Shown piece by piece: positions 51,756 through 60,408 of a stretch of DNA of 64,000 nt (positions are counted from its first letter, which is position 1; the number at the start of each line of letters is the position of its first letter). The position numbers were made by a program, and so were the translations under genes. The notes beneath the pieces were generated by a model. The model had not been told where the DNA came from, made no database searches, and saw only the letters and a program-made list of their open reading frames with translations. Origin of the DNA: JAYZDF01 sp036337945. Lineage in GTDB: Bacteria > Myxococcota > Kuafuiibacteriia > Kuafuiibacteriales > Kuafuiibacteriaceae. The stretch covers positions 21,191-85,190 of the forward strand of contig JAYZDF010000007.1 of NCBI GenBank assembly GCA_036337945.1, written 5' to 3'.

Positions 51756-53051
51756 ATGGCGGAGTACCGGCACAAACATACAGTCTTGGACAACGGACTC
51801 ACCGTGGTGACCGTCAACATGCCCCATTTACACAGTGCTCATGTTTCAATCTTCGCACGTGTAGGCAGTAGACATGAAAAGACCGAAAACAATGGTATCT
51901 CTCATTTCTTAGAACATATGTTCTTTCGAGGGTGTGAGGGATTTCCAGATTCGACCGCATTGAACGCCGCGATGGAAGACTACGGCGGGGTTCTAGACGG
52001 ATTTACATCGCGAGACTCTTCTTCGTATCACACTACCGTTCACCCCGAGCACGTTCGAGAAGCGATCGAAATTTTCGGGAGCATGTTTTTGGCATCAACC
52101 TTCTCTGATATTGATGTCGAACGATCGATTATTATGGAAGAAATGCTCGACGCGATAGACGATCGAGGTCGGATGATTGACCTGGATAACATCGCTCATC
52201 GAGAAACGTTCGCGGGGCACTCACTCGGCCTGCCCATAGAAGGCTCTCAGAAAAATGTTCGACGATTCCACATCGACGATTTAGTTGCGCATCGAAGAAA
52301 ATATTATGGAGCTGCGAACATGGTCGTTTGCGTCGCAGGCAAAATCGATTCAGCAGCTTGTCGAAAAGCAATCCAAAGAACTTTTGGACCACTACGCAAA
52401 GGAAGACGAGCAACCGAGGTCGCACCAAAGTTACAGGAGCCTAAACCACGACTTGTTTACGTTCGAACCGACGAACCCCAAACCCGAATTCGTCTCAGTT
52501 TTCGGACAGTATCGGAAGAACACCCAGATTACGCAGCCCTAAACCTCCTTAGACATGTTTTGGATGGTGGGCTGTCTGGAAGGCTACAAAATGTGTTCGT
52601 GGAGAAACTCGGATTGGCCTACGACATTAGCGCAGATATAGAAACGTATTCAGATTGTGGCTTATTCAACTTTGAAGTGGCCGTTTCGAATCGCAAGCTC
52701 CTTTCTGTTCTTGAAAGATTGGTGGCATTTATTTCTGAGCTTAAGAAAGAAGGCCTTACCAAAGGGGAACTTGATCGAGTTCGGTATCGCGCCGGTCTCG
52801 CGTTGGAATTTTCTTTAGATTCCCCGCAGGAGCTGAGTCACTGGTATGGCGAATCGGCTCTTTTTCGTAAGCCTAAAAAATTTGGTCATAAAATCAAATT
52901 ACTAAAATCCGTACGTACGGAAGATATTTTGCGAGTTTGCCGGACGTATTTATCGCCCACCCGCCTCACGGCGACGGCAGTAGGTGGCGCAGATCCTAAT
53001 ACAGTCAAAAAAGCACGGAACATATTGAAAAAGACCATGGAGGAAAACTAA
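51756..53051 (+). CDS. M16-family zinc peptidase (processing-peptidase-like)
   Basis: 431 residues. The inverted zinc motif HFLEHMFF (HxxEH) with a downstream Glu in the helix after SIIMEEMLDA forms the active site; VLDNGLTVVTVNMPHLHSAH and the GSRHE segment are family typical. The second half is the inactive M16_C domain (LLRHVLDGGLSGRLQNVFVE). It is of the size of YmxG/PqqL-like bacterial processing peptidases that degrade small peptides. Location is probably cytoplasmic since no signal peptide is seen. Stop and next start share a base (TAATG). Confidence 0.93.
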   Translation: MAEYRHKHTVLDNGLTVVTVNMPHLHSAHVSIFARVGSRHEKTENNGISHFLEHMFFRGCEGFPDSTALNAAMEDYGGVLDGFTSRDSSSYHTTVHPEHVREAIEIFGSMFLASTFSDIDVERSIIMEEMLDAIDDRGRMIDLDNIAHRETFAGHSLGLPIEGSQKNVRRFHIDDLVAHRRKYYGAANMVVCVAGKIDSAACRKAIQRTFGPLRKGRRATEVAPKLQEPKPRLVYVRTDEPQTRIRLSFRTVSEEHPDYAALNLLRHVLDGGLSGRLQNVFVEKLGLAYDISADIETYSDCGLFNFEVAVSNRKLLSVLERLVAFISELKKEGLTKGELDRVRYRAGLALEFSLDSPQELSHWYGESALFRKPKKFGHKIKLLKSVRTEDILRVCRTYLSPTRLTATAVGGADPNTVKKARNILKKTMEEN

Positions 53052-53683
53052 TGGCTCGGCTTCCATTGGGACCAAGTCGTTTCATCGCAATTGCGGGGAA
53101 TATGGGTGCAGGAAAATCAACCTTGGTTGAGTTTCTTAAGACACAATACAATCTTGACGCCTACTATGAGCCGAATGATGAAAATCCATACCTAAAAGAT
53201 TTTTACCTAGATATGAAACGCTGGTCATTTCAATCTCAGATGTTTTTTCTATCGAAAAAGTTTTCCATTCATCAAAAACTTACAGCGTCAGAGAAAGCGG
53301 TTATTCAAGATCGTACAATTTATGAAGATGCGGAGATATTTGCGGAAAATCTGTATCGCCAAAAGAAAATGAGCAAACGGGACTATATGGTCTATCGAGA
53401 ACTCTATGAAGCAATCATTCGTGAACTACGCGCTCCAGATCTCATGATTTATCTGACCTGTTCCGTCAAAACCTTGCGGAAGCGAATTAAGCTACGAGGA
53501 AGACAAGAGGAACAGAATCTTCCGAGGTCTTACCTACCAAGACTACAAACTCTTTATAACGAGTGGTTTGAGCGTTATGATTTGTCGAAAACCTTGGTCA
53601 TCGATACCGATAAACTCGATTACCTAGAAGACCTTTTTGATCAAATCGATTTGTTTAAGCAAATAGAAAATGCCCTCAGCTAA
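53051..53683 (+). CDS. Deoxynucleoside kinase
   Basis: 210 residues. P-loop GNMGAGKST, then the YEPNDENPYLKDFY segment, the base-binding QSQMFFLSKKF, the DRTIYEDAEIF (ERS/DRS-like) motif and the lid KRIKLRGRQEE mark it as a member of the dNK/dGK/dCK family. It phosphorylates deoxynucleosides with ATP in nucleotide salvage; base preference cannot be deduced. Coupled to the M16 peptidase gene by a TAATG overlap, and convergent with the ArsA-like pair after 10 bases. Confidence 0.93.
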   Translation: MARLPLGPSRFIAIAGNMGAGKSTLVEFLKTQYNLDAYYEPNDENPYLKDFYLDMKRWSFQSQMFFLSKKFSIHQKLTASEKAVIQDRTIYEDAEIFAENLYRQKKMSKRDYMVYRELYEAIIRELRAPDLMIYLTCSVKTLRKRIKLRGRQEEQNLPRSYLPRLQTLYNEWFERYDLSKTLVIDTDKLDYLEDLFDQIDLFKQIENALS

Positions 53684-53693
53684 GTTAGCAGGT

Positions 53694-54827
53694 CTAAGGT
53701 CTATCAAGCTTGAGAATGCGAGCACTAAGAGCGGCCAATGCTTCTAAGTCTTCTACGGTTTCATCGAGATAAGGAAGCGCGACTGCGCCATCGCCGCCTG
53801 AACGGGAGCTGACACTAATGAGTCTTTCAAATAAAGCTTCGTCGGAGGCGATTCTTTGAATTTCGGTCTGTGCGAGGGGTTCTAATTTACGAAGAATTTC
53901 TTTGATGTCAGTATCCGTCTCCGAGGAAGCAAGTTCGCCCGGGAGAGGAGCATCTTTAGAATCTAAGTATGTTCGATTTAAAACAAAGCCTTCAACCTTG
54001 AGTCCTAGTTCCCTTACCCGACGGTCGAAAAACAGAGCTTCTTCAAAAGCTGCTTCTTCGGTACTCGTAATTACGATAAATGACGCGACCTTTGACTGAA
54101 GAAGTTCGCGGACACCTTTCGCGTGAATCCGCATTTTGCCAAAGAGTGCAGCGAATGCGCTGAGGAACTGCTGCAGCTCGCCTACAAATTCGGGTGTGAA
54201 GGCTTTAGACATCGCCGTGGTAACGACCTTTGAAGCCGCTCGAATGATTGCACTGCGTTTGGAGTTTGGCTGAGGAACAAACACAGACAAGGTTCGCTCA
54301 TCAAGGAAACGAGCCAAGCGACGTGGTGCGTCTAGAAAATCTAGAGCATTACGAGATGGCGGAGTATCGAGAACGATCAGGTCATAGACATTTCTTTCTT
54401 TGAAGTCATAAAGTGCTTCAGCAGCAGTAAACTCTTGCAATCCAGCCATGACCTCTTTGAGCGCATTATATAAACGTGTATCGCGAATTTGTTGCGCAGC
54501 CTCTTTACTTGGAGCGAAGCGGTCGACGACACTTTCAAGAACACTCGCAGGGTCCAACATCCAAGCATGCAGCTCGCCGCCTTCCGGGACCTCAATTCCT
54601 GCTGCTTGCATAAGTTTATGATCAATAGCAGATGGCTCATGCCCTGTAGGAGGAATACCTAGAGCTTGCGCCAAGCGACGAGCCGGATCAATTGTGAGTA
54701 CGAGGGCTTTCCGGCCGTTTCGAGCAGCAGCCAGTGCGAGTGCGGCAGAAACAGTTGTTTTTCCAACGCCACCGGCACCACAACAAACAATCACCGATTG
54801 TTCCTTCACCAATCGATCAATCTTCAT
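53694..54827 (-). CDS. ArsA/Get3-like ATPase (second of a tandem pair)
   Basis: 377 residues. Deviant Walker A GAGGVGKTT, switch I with TIDPARRLAQAL, switch II LIVLDTPPSRNALDFLDAP, and a C-terminal helical part place it in the ArsA/Get3 SIMIBI class. In bacteria with paired genes of this kind and no arsenic operon, the proteins probably handle membrane or tail-anchored clients; no arsenite-binding Cys triad is visible. The ATG overlaps the upstream TGA by 4 bases. Confidence 0.88.
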   Translation of the reverse strand: MKIDRLVKEQSVIVCCGAGGVGKTTVSAALALAAARNGRKALVLTIDPARRLAQALGIPPTGHEPSAIDHKLMQAAGIEVPEGGELHAWMLDPASVLESVVDRFAPSKEAAQQIRDTRLYNALKEVMAGLQEFTAAEALYDFKERNVYDLIVLDTPPSRNALDFLDAPRRLARFLDERTLSVFVPQPNSKRSAIIRAASKVVTTAMSKAFTPEFVGELQQFLSAFAALFGKMRIHAKGVRELLQSKVASFIVITSTEEAAFEEALFFDRRVRELGLKVEGFVLNRTYLDSKDAPLPGELASSETDTDIKEILRKLEPLAQTEIQRIASDEALFERLISVSSRSGGDGAVALPYLDETVEDLEALAALSARILKLDRP

Positions 54828-55810
54828 GCCGGGCCTCCCTCTAAGTTTGGCGAAGACTCGATAGATTCAGAGTGCTCAGTCGGTGAGAGCGTGAGAGCTG
54901 CGCGTAAATACTCGGGAAAGCGAAGGAGGCGCTTTTGGTCTCGGTCTGCGTGAAGTTCCGGAACCTCATATTTTGTGAGCGTGTTAGGGAGGCCTGAACG
55001 AAACATCTTCTGGGCTGCGAGCGCGCGGTCGAGACGAACGAGTTCTCTCGCACCTAAGAACCGGCCATGAGAATTCTGTGCCGACCAGTCATCAAGATGA
55101 TCCCGTTCAACATCAGTCAGTGGGTTATTAGGAATTCGATTGAGTACGACAGCTCCAACGTGGATTCCACATTCGTGCAGAGAGTCTATCAATTCTCCCG
55201 TTTCAGTCACGGGCATGGATTCCGGAAGTGTTGGAATGACCGCCCAGCAACGACTTGCAGAGGTCAAGATATCGAGCCCCTCCTTGATCGCATCTCCGAT
55301 GAGACCGGTTGGAACAACTCTGTGAACAACTCGCGGTAAGGAAGCGAGAGCCAAAGCATGACCGGTGGCAGGCAGATCAATGATCACATGGTCAAAGCGC
55401 TTCTGACGAATCAAATGAACGATCTGAAAGAGAACACCAATTTCAGGGAACGTCGGGGCGGCCATAAGAAAGCGCGTTAGCGCGGCAGACTTCATCGCTG
55501 CATCGACCAGCAAACGGACTTTAAGTGCTTGCCTGAGAAATAATCGGTGACCCGACTGAGGTGCGATTCGAATTCCGTAGAGCTGACCCGAGATCCGAAA
55601 CGGCTCTTCAGTGCGAGGCCTTGGATGGCCAAAGTGACTAAGAAGAGGAGAAGTGGTGTGCAGGTCAGGCGTAACTTCTGCGATTAATACTTTTCGACCG
55701 GCTTCGGCGGCCATTTGCCCCATGACCGCAGTCAGTGTCGTTTTCCCAACACCGCCTTTACCAGAAACCAAGACAAGTTCCCGGGACCAAATAGGTTCGA
55801 CCGCCGACAT
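54824..55810 (-). CDS. ArsA/Get3-like ATPase (first of a tandem pair)
   Basis: 328 residues from the ATG at 55810 (open 20 codons further to a TTG). P-loop LVSGKGGVGKTTLTAVMG, then LIAEVTPDLHT, switch II VIIDLPATGHALALASLPRV. This matches the companion subunit of paired ArsA-like ATPases; the two could form a pseudo-dimer as the two halves of ArsA do. Context gives no arsenic resistance gene, so a protein- or complex-assembly role is more likely. Divergent from the FHA regulator. Confidence 0.88.
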   Translation of the reverse strand: MSAVEPIWSRELVLVSGKGGVGKTTLTAVMGQMAAEAGRKVLIAEVTPDLHTTSPLLSHFGHPRPRTEEPFRISGQLYGIRIAPQSGHRLFLRQALKVRLLVDAAMKSAALTRFLMAAPTFPEIGVLFQIVHLIRQKRFDHVIIDLPATGHALALASLPRVVHRVVPTGLIGDAIKEGLDILTSASRCWAVIPTLPESMPVTETGELIDSLHECGIHVGAVVLNRIPNNPLTDVERDHLDDWSAQNSHGRFLGARELVRLDRALAAQKMFRSGLPNTLTKYEVPELHADRDQKRLLRFPEYLRAALTLSPTEHSESIESSPNLEGGPA

Positions 55811-55964
55811 CAGATTCACCGATGACACGTCATAAACCTGAGATCCATCGAATCCGTTATTGCGGGTCAAAAAACTGTAACATTTTTACAGAAAAGATAG
55901 GTGTATGGGCTGAATTGCCTCCACCTGGGCCGAATGATATGGATTTGCTTGCGGGAGATCTCCA

Positions 55965-57371
55965 TTGAGCGAACAAAGAGAAGTTTTCACCCAAGCAAAA
56001 CAGGCCTTATTAGACGGCAAGCCACCCATTGTGTACACGCATTGTCGATTGGCCGTTATCGCAGGTCCAAATGCCGGTTCTACGGTAGAAACGGAGAAAG
56101 ACCTCATTAGAGTAGGTGCAAATCCTGATAACGATTTAGTGGTGAATGATGCCGCCGTAAGTCGAGCACATTTCGAGCTTCATAAAAAAGAGGGAGAGTA
56201 CAACCTCATAGACCCGGGCTCGTCAAACGGCACCTTTGTAGGAAGCCTCCAAGTGCGTGATGCCATGCTGCGCTCGACCACAGAGATCGAAATCGGAGAC
56301 AGTACGCTGCGTTTTGAGCCAATGTCGACGGAAATTGAAGTAGAACCGTCGACCTCGAAACGCTGCGGAGAAATGGTTGGTGACACCTTAGCAATGAGGG
56401 AAATCTACACGATCATCGAACGTGTTGCGGGAACAGAACTCGCGGTGCTGGTCACGGGTGAAACAGGAACGGGGAAAGAACTTGTCGCCCGAGCAATTCA
56501 CCAACAAAGTCGGGTCAAGGACGGCCCGTTTATTACATTGAGCCTGGAGACTCTACCGGCCGCACTTCTTGAAAGCGCACTCTTCGGGCATGAGCCGGGC
56601 GCGTTCGATGGCGCGACAGAAGCTTTCGCTGGTGCTTTCGAAAATGCGGATAACGGGACTCTATTTTTAGACGGAGTCGATCATCTTCCACTCGACTTAC
56701 AAGCAAGACTCCTTCGCGCATTAGAGCGTGGTGAAATTCAACGGCTACGTGGTGACCGAGTCATTAGAGTCAATACTCGAGTCATTGCAGCGGTAGGCAC
56801 GAACATACAAAGTAAGGTGGAAGACCAGTCATTTCGAAACGACCTCTATTATCGATTAGCGGTGATAAGGCTGGATCTGCCTCCCTTACGTTATCGAATC
56901 GAGGATGTCCCGGTGATCGTGGAAGACTTCTTTGAAAGGTATGGGCCGGAACTTGCGGAGTTTGGCAGTACTGCTACCAGCGTAAGCTCGGCCGCAATGA
57001 GCCAGCTATGCAACTACACTTTTCCCGGCAATGTTCGGGAACTTATAAATACATTACGCCAAGCAGTAGCCGTAGCAACCTCTAATAATGTTCAAGTCGC
57101 TGACCTCCCTGCGGAGATTACAGGATCAAAAGCTGTCGGGAGCTCAAACGAGTCAGCAAATTCTGTTGTACTTCCAGATGCTTCGATGCGCTTCAAAGAT
57201 GCAAAAGCAAAGGTTCTAGATGCATTCGAGCGGCAATACTTGCAAGATTTATTGCAGCGTCATCAACTCAATATTTCAAAGGCGGCGCGCGAAGCAGGTA
57301 TCGACCGAAGACATCTGTATCGTTTACTTGAAAAGTACAACATAGAAATCAAAGAACGAACCGTCGAGTAG
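55965..57371 (+). CDS. FHA-domain AAA+ regulator of the NtrC type with altered GAFTGA and Walker B
   Basis: 468 residues from a TTG with GGGAG 8 bases upstream. FHA domain about 45-120 (NDAAVSRAHFELHK, GSSNGTFV). AAA+ domain about 138-365: Walker A TGETGTGKE, then the sigma-54 loop GAFDGA (212-217) where activators have GAFTGA, and Walker B LFLDGVDHL (Gly237 instead of the catalytic Glu). The arginine region (FRNDLYYRLAV) is intact. HTH of Fis type at the end (LNISKAAREAGIDRRHLYRL). The two changes suggest it binds DNA and responds to phosphothreonine but may not hydrolyse ATP to open sigma-54 promoters. Divergent from the ArsA-like genes. Confidence 0.9.
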   Translation: MSEQREVFTQAKQALLDGKPPIVYTHCRLAVIAGPNAGSTVETEKDLIRVGANPDNDLVVNDAAVSRAHFELHKKEGEYNLIDPGSSNGTFVGSLQVRDAMLRSTTEIEIGDSTLRFEPMSTEIEVEPSTSKRCGEMVGDTLAMREIYTIIERVAGTELAVLVTGETGTGKELVARAIHQQSRVKDGPFITLSLETLPAALLESALFGHEPGAFDGATEAFAGAFENADNGTLFLDGVDHLPLDLQARLLRALERGEIQRLRGDRVIRVNTRVIAAVGTNIQSKVEDQSFRNDLYYRLAVIRLDLPPLRYRIEDVPVIVEDFFERYGPELAEFGSTATSVSSAAMSQLCNYTFPGNVRELINTLRQAVAVATSNNVQVADLPAEITGSKAVGSSNESANSVVLPDASMRFKDAKAKVLDAFERQYLQDLLQRHQLNISKAAREAGIDRRHLYRLLEKYNIEIKERTVE

Positions 57372-57385
57372 TCTCCACTTTCACG

Positions 57386-58060
57386 ATGATAGATCCAAAT
57401 CGACTCAAGAGCATTAAACTGATCTTCGAAGATGAGGATATCGTGGTTGTCAACAAACCATCGAATATGGCCGTACACGGCGGTGCTTCGCTCGATCGAA
57501 AAGGTACGTTGTTTGGCATCCTGCAACAACTCAGTCCAACAAAGCTCTATCCTGTACACCGGCTAGACAAAGCGACGAGCGGACTCGTTGTTCTCGCTAA
57601 AAATGCAGACTCTGTAAAAAAGCTCGGGCAAACATGGGAACAATCTGAAAAAGTCTACTACGCGTGGGTTTTCGGAAAGAGCGAGCCAAAAACGATCACG
57701 TTAGATATCGACGGTCAGTCGGCAAAGACAGAAATTATCGGGACACGGAGAATGTATGACCGAGCAAATATCAGCGAGCTCGAAATTAAATTATGGACTG
57801 GCAGAACTCACCAAATCCGACGACACCTTACGGCTGAAAATCTAGCGGTCGTTATGGACGACAAGTATGGCGACTTTCGAAACAATAAGGCCTTTCGACG
57901 GCAAATGAAGGCGCTGGGGATCTCTATTTCAAAAAAAACGCTATTTTTACACGCCGGGCGACTGCGAATCGCGAGCAGGCAAACTGAGTTTACCTGTGAC
58001 GTACCCGAGCTGTGGAGAGAATGCGCAACAAAACTCGGTTCGCAGGCAGGGAATTTGTGA
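57386..58060 (+). CDS. RluA-family pseudouridine synthase without S4 domain
   Basis: 224 residues, starting directly with the synthase domain (LIFEDEDIVVVNKPSNMAVH). Catalytic HRLDKATSGLVVLAKN with the Asp, then LEIKLWTGRTHQIRRHL and LFLHAGRLRI. The lack of an N-terminal S4 domain sets it in the RluA/TruC-like subgroup, which modifies rRNA or tRNA. Starts 14 bases after the FHA regulator stop; perhaps cotranscribed. Confidence 0.92.
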   Translation: MIDPNRLKSIKLIFEDEDIVVVNKPSNMAVHGGASLDRKGTLFGILQQLSPTKLYPVHRLDKATSGLVVLAKNADSVKKLGQTWEQSEKVYYAWVFGKSEPKTITLDIDGQSAKTEIIGTRRMYDRANISELEIKLWTGRTHQIRRHLTAENLAVVMDDKYGDFRNNKAFRRQMKALGISISKKTLFLHAGRLRIASRQTEFTCDVPELWRECATKLGSQAGNL

Positions 58061-58118
58061 AGACCCCGCTGGCTAGGCTATGATCCAATCCAGCTCTAAG
58101 GGTTGAGTCGAAATACTT

Positions 58119-59201
58119 ATGCTTTGTCCAGAATGTGGAACATCAAATAGCTCACGGTCGGTTGCATGCCGACATTGCGGGGCGCCTTTTTCGGGCAACA
58201 CTGAAAGTTCGCCCTGGGACAAAATGATTGGGTCAAGGCCAGAGAATCTGGTTTCTTCACAAGAAGACCAAAAGGCGAAAAATAAACCACTCGAATCGAA
58301 AGTTCGCGGACCAGATGCAAACCCGCGACCACCTGTCCGTTCGCGAAAACCAATCCCCAAGAAAGTCGTCACTCCGGAGATGGTGAAGCGACCTGTCATA
58401 CGTCCTAAATCAGAACACGAACTCACGCCGCCCCATCGAGTGCAGGCTTTACGGGCAGCGGTTCCTCCACCTGCAGTAGCGATCCCTCCGCCGGTGCCAG
58501 CGGCAAGCCAGTTACCAACTCAAGAAGATCGCAATACCGAACCGAGTTTCGTGACCAGCGACGAAGCACCTACTGATCGTCCAGGACCAGCACAACCAGA
58601 GGATTCCCTGGCAGAATCAGCGGAAACCATCGATCCTGTACTGAAACTGCCTCGAGGCCAACAATCAGAAGAACCAGAGATGATCGTCTCATTTCAGGTG
58701 GCGGGCATACGACAAAGGTTGAGCGTCTTTTTTATCGATGGATTAGTAGGCCTGGTACTTTTGCAAGGGCTTATTTCCTTCGGACTGGTTTCGCTTGACG
58801 GTAGTCACCTTGGCCATCTCCTAAGCCTTGATGCCTTGGCGAATACTTACCGAGATGGCCACTTAATCCCATTGATTTTTGCAGGTACGGCGACCAGCGG
58901 ACTCATGTACTTTGCAATGAGCGCGACCGTCGGACGCTCCCTCGGCGAAATGGCTTTTGGCTTACAACTGATTCACCGCGATAGTGGCGAAAGACCGGAT
59001 CTCCAGTACATCGGCAAACGTTGCCTGGGAGGTATCCTAAGCTTTTTTGCTTTCCTCGCGGGATATTTTTGGGTCCTGGTGGACCCCGAGTTTCGGACTT
59101 GGCATGATCAACTTTCCAGGACTATCCTTGTTAAATTTCGACCGGGAACATCTATCAGCGACCCCTCCATGACGACCGGCGATCTCCCTAGGGTGCGTTA
59201 A
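58119..59201 (+). CDS. RDD-family membrane protein with N-terminal zinc ribbon
   Basis: 360 residues. It begins with a zinc ribbon (CPECGTSNSSRSVACRHCG), followed by a long Pro-rich disordered linker (about 30-195). The C-terminal RDD domain has three to four membrane helices: RLSVFFIDGLVGLVLLQGLI with the Arg and Asp of the RDD signature, TSGLMYFAMSATVGRSLGEM and YFWVLVDPEFRTWHDQLS. RDD proteins are thought to be ion transporters or unknown membrane factors. No operon partner except possibly the following small membrane gene. Confidence 0.85.
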   Translation: MLCPECGTSNSSRSVACRHCGAPFSGNTESSPWDKMIGSRPENLVSSQEDQKAKNKPLESKVRGPDANPRPPVRSRKPIPKKVVTPEMVKRPVIRPKSEHELTPPHRVQALRAAVPPPAVAIPPPVPAASQLPTQEDRNTEPSFVTSDEAPTDRPGPAQPEDSLAESAETIDPVLKLPRGQQSEEPEMIVSFQVAGIRQRLSVFFIDGLVGLVLLQGLISFGLVSLDGSHLGHLLSLDALANTYRDGHLIPLIFAGTATSGLMYFAMSATVGRSLGEMAFGLQLIHRDSGERPDLQYIGKRCLGGILSFFAFLAGYFWVLVDPEFRTWHDQLSRTILVKFRPGTSISDPSMTTGDLPRVR

Positions 59202-59238
59202 ATAAAGGGTTTATACGAAGCCTGATTCAATTTCCGTT

Positions 59239-59583
59239 TTGAGAAAGAGGGAAAAGCATCGACAAGTGCGAGCGGCTCTTTTAAATAGATGGGTAATGAC
59301 GGCGATTGCACATGACCCACACCGAAAAGCGCGAACCATTTGGTTCGTTGCCGTAAATGTAATTTCTCTTGTCATTTCTATCGCTGTTTTCGCGGGCGTA
59401 CTGTATTTCGACGGCCTCAGCCGAGTATTTGAACCGCTATTGCTCGGTGTCTATGAGTACAAAATAGTGGTCATCGCCATCGCAATGTCTCCGCTATTCG
59501 CGTCGCTTCTTGTTGGTATGGCCTACGCCAAGCGAGCAATAAAAAGAAAGAAAGCTGAGGCCGCTGCCGCTGCTCATTCTTAG
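59239..59583 (+). CDS. Small two-helix membrane protein
   Basis: 114 residues from a TTG at 59239; an ATG at 59296 (MTAIAHDPHRK) is an alternative start. Two hydrophobic helices (AVNVISLVISIAVFAGVLYF; IAMSPLFASLLVGMAYA) are joined by a short polar loop, and the C-terminus is basic and Ala-rich (KRAIKRKKAEAAAAAHS). No recognised family. It follows the RDD gene by 37 bases in the same direction. Confidence 0.65.
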   Translation: MRKREKHRQVRAALLNRWVMTAIAHDPHRKARTIWFVAVNVISLVISIAVFAGVLYFDGLSRVFEPLLLGVYEYKIVVIAIAMSPLFASLLVGMAYAKRAIKRKKAEAAAAAHS

Positions 59584-59602
59584 TGTAGTCTGCTGACTAT
59601 GC

Positions 59603-60364
59603 TCATGGGCTCCAGGCCTGCTCTTGCCAAATCGCTCCGCCAGCAAGACCGACTGACAGCACCGCCAAGCCTACTAGCCACCATATAGAACCCGTATAAG
59701 GCATATAAGCTTTGGTTTTCTCGCAGCCGTCACAAGCCGCGGCAACCCTAGGTTCAAATTGAGGTCCAGGCAAAGCAGTGTCGTCCCCTTCCAGGAATAT
59801 TCTTCGGGCTAAGAGATGGTCATGAGGCCAACGAAGATACGCCTGAACCATGATTCGAGCAGTTGTATCAAGAGCGCCGATACCACCGTACTCATTACGA
59901 TTGACCGCGTGACTATCCAGACGAGTCAATAATCGAAAGCCTTTCTGTGTTTTTATGTACACCTGCACTCGACCAAGGATCTGGGCAGGATCGCTCACAG
60001 TCAGTCGGATACGGTCTTCAAGTCTCGCCGCGAAGATTCGGACTGACCCCGATGTTTCAAGCCGCTTTTGTAACCGGTCGGTCCAGGCTTGAAATGGTTC
60101 GGGGATACTTCGAGCCTCTTCTTTTAGGGTCATCCATCCCCACAAAGCGCGGTCCTGATCCTTTACATTCCCTGCTTGTTTCGCCTGAAGCGCTTGGGAC
60201 CACAGCAATTCCAGTGCTTCAGTGCTCGAAGTCGCGGTTTCGACCGGCGTGATGGAGATCAGAATGCTCGTGAGGAGGCTCAACATGAATACGACTAAAC
60301 TAACGAAAAAAGAGGTTGGGGTTAATAGACGAATGTTGCCTTTAATTGCATCTTTTTGGGTCAT
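59603..60364 (-). CDS. Hypothetical membrane-anchored exported protein
   Basis: 253 residues from the ATG at 60364 (the frame extends to a GTG at 60418). An N-terminal hydrophobic helix near 20-40 (FFVSLVVFMLSLLTSILIS) and a C-terminal one (SIWWLVGLAVLSVGLAGGAI) flank a soluble region with a helical half and a beta half (SGSVRIFAARLEDRIRLTVS). This two-anchor layout recurs in the kinase-operon protein at 11925-12563. No family recognised. Divergent from the large GspE-N/GAF/HEAT gene; their starts are 44 bases apart. Confidence 0.7.
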   Translation of the reverse strand: MTQKDAIKGNIRLLTPTSFFVSLVVFMLSLLTSILISITPVETATSSTEALELLWSQALQAKQAGNVKDQDRALWGWMTLKEEARSIPEPFQAWTDRLQKRLETSGSVRIFAARLEDRIRLTVSDPAQILGRVQVYIKTQKGFRLLTRLDSHAVNRNEYGGIGALDTTARIMVQAYLRWPHDHLLARRIFLEGDDTALPGPQFEPRVAAACDGCEKTKAYMPYTGSIWWLVGLAVLSVGLAGGAIWQEQAWSP

Positions 60365-60408
60365 ATCCTTGTGGTGACGAATAAGCTGCGAGAGATTTAG
60401 GGTGTTCG

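Noticed and set aside
53694..55810. Arsenic-resistance locus
   Set aside because: Only ArsA-like ATPases are present; there is no arsenite pump, reductase or ArsR gene and no visible arsenite-binding Cys triad.
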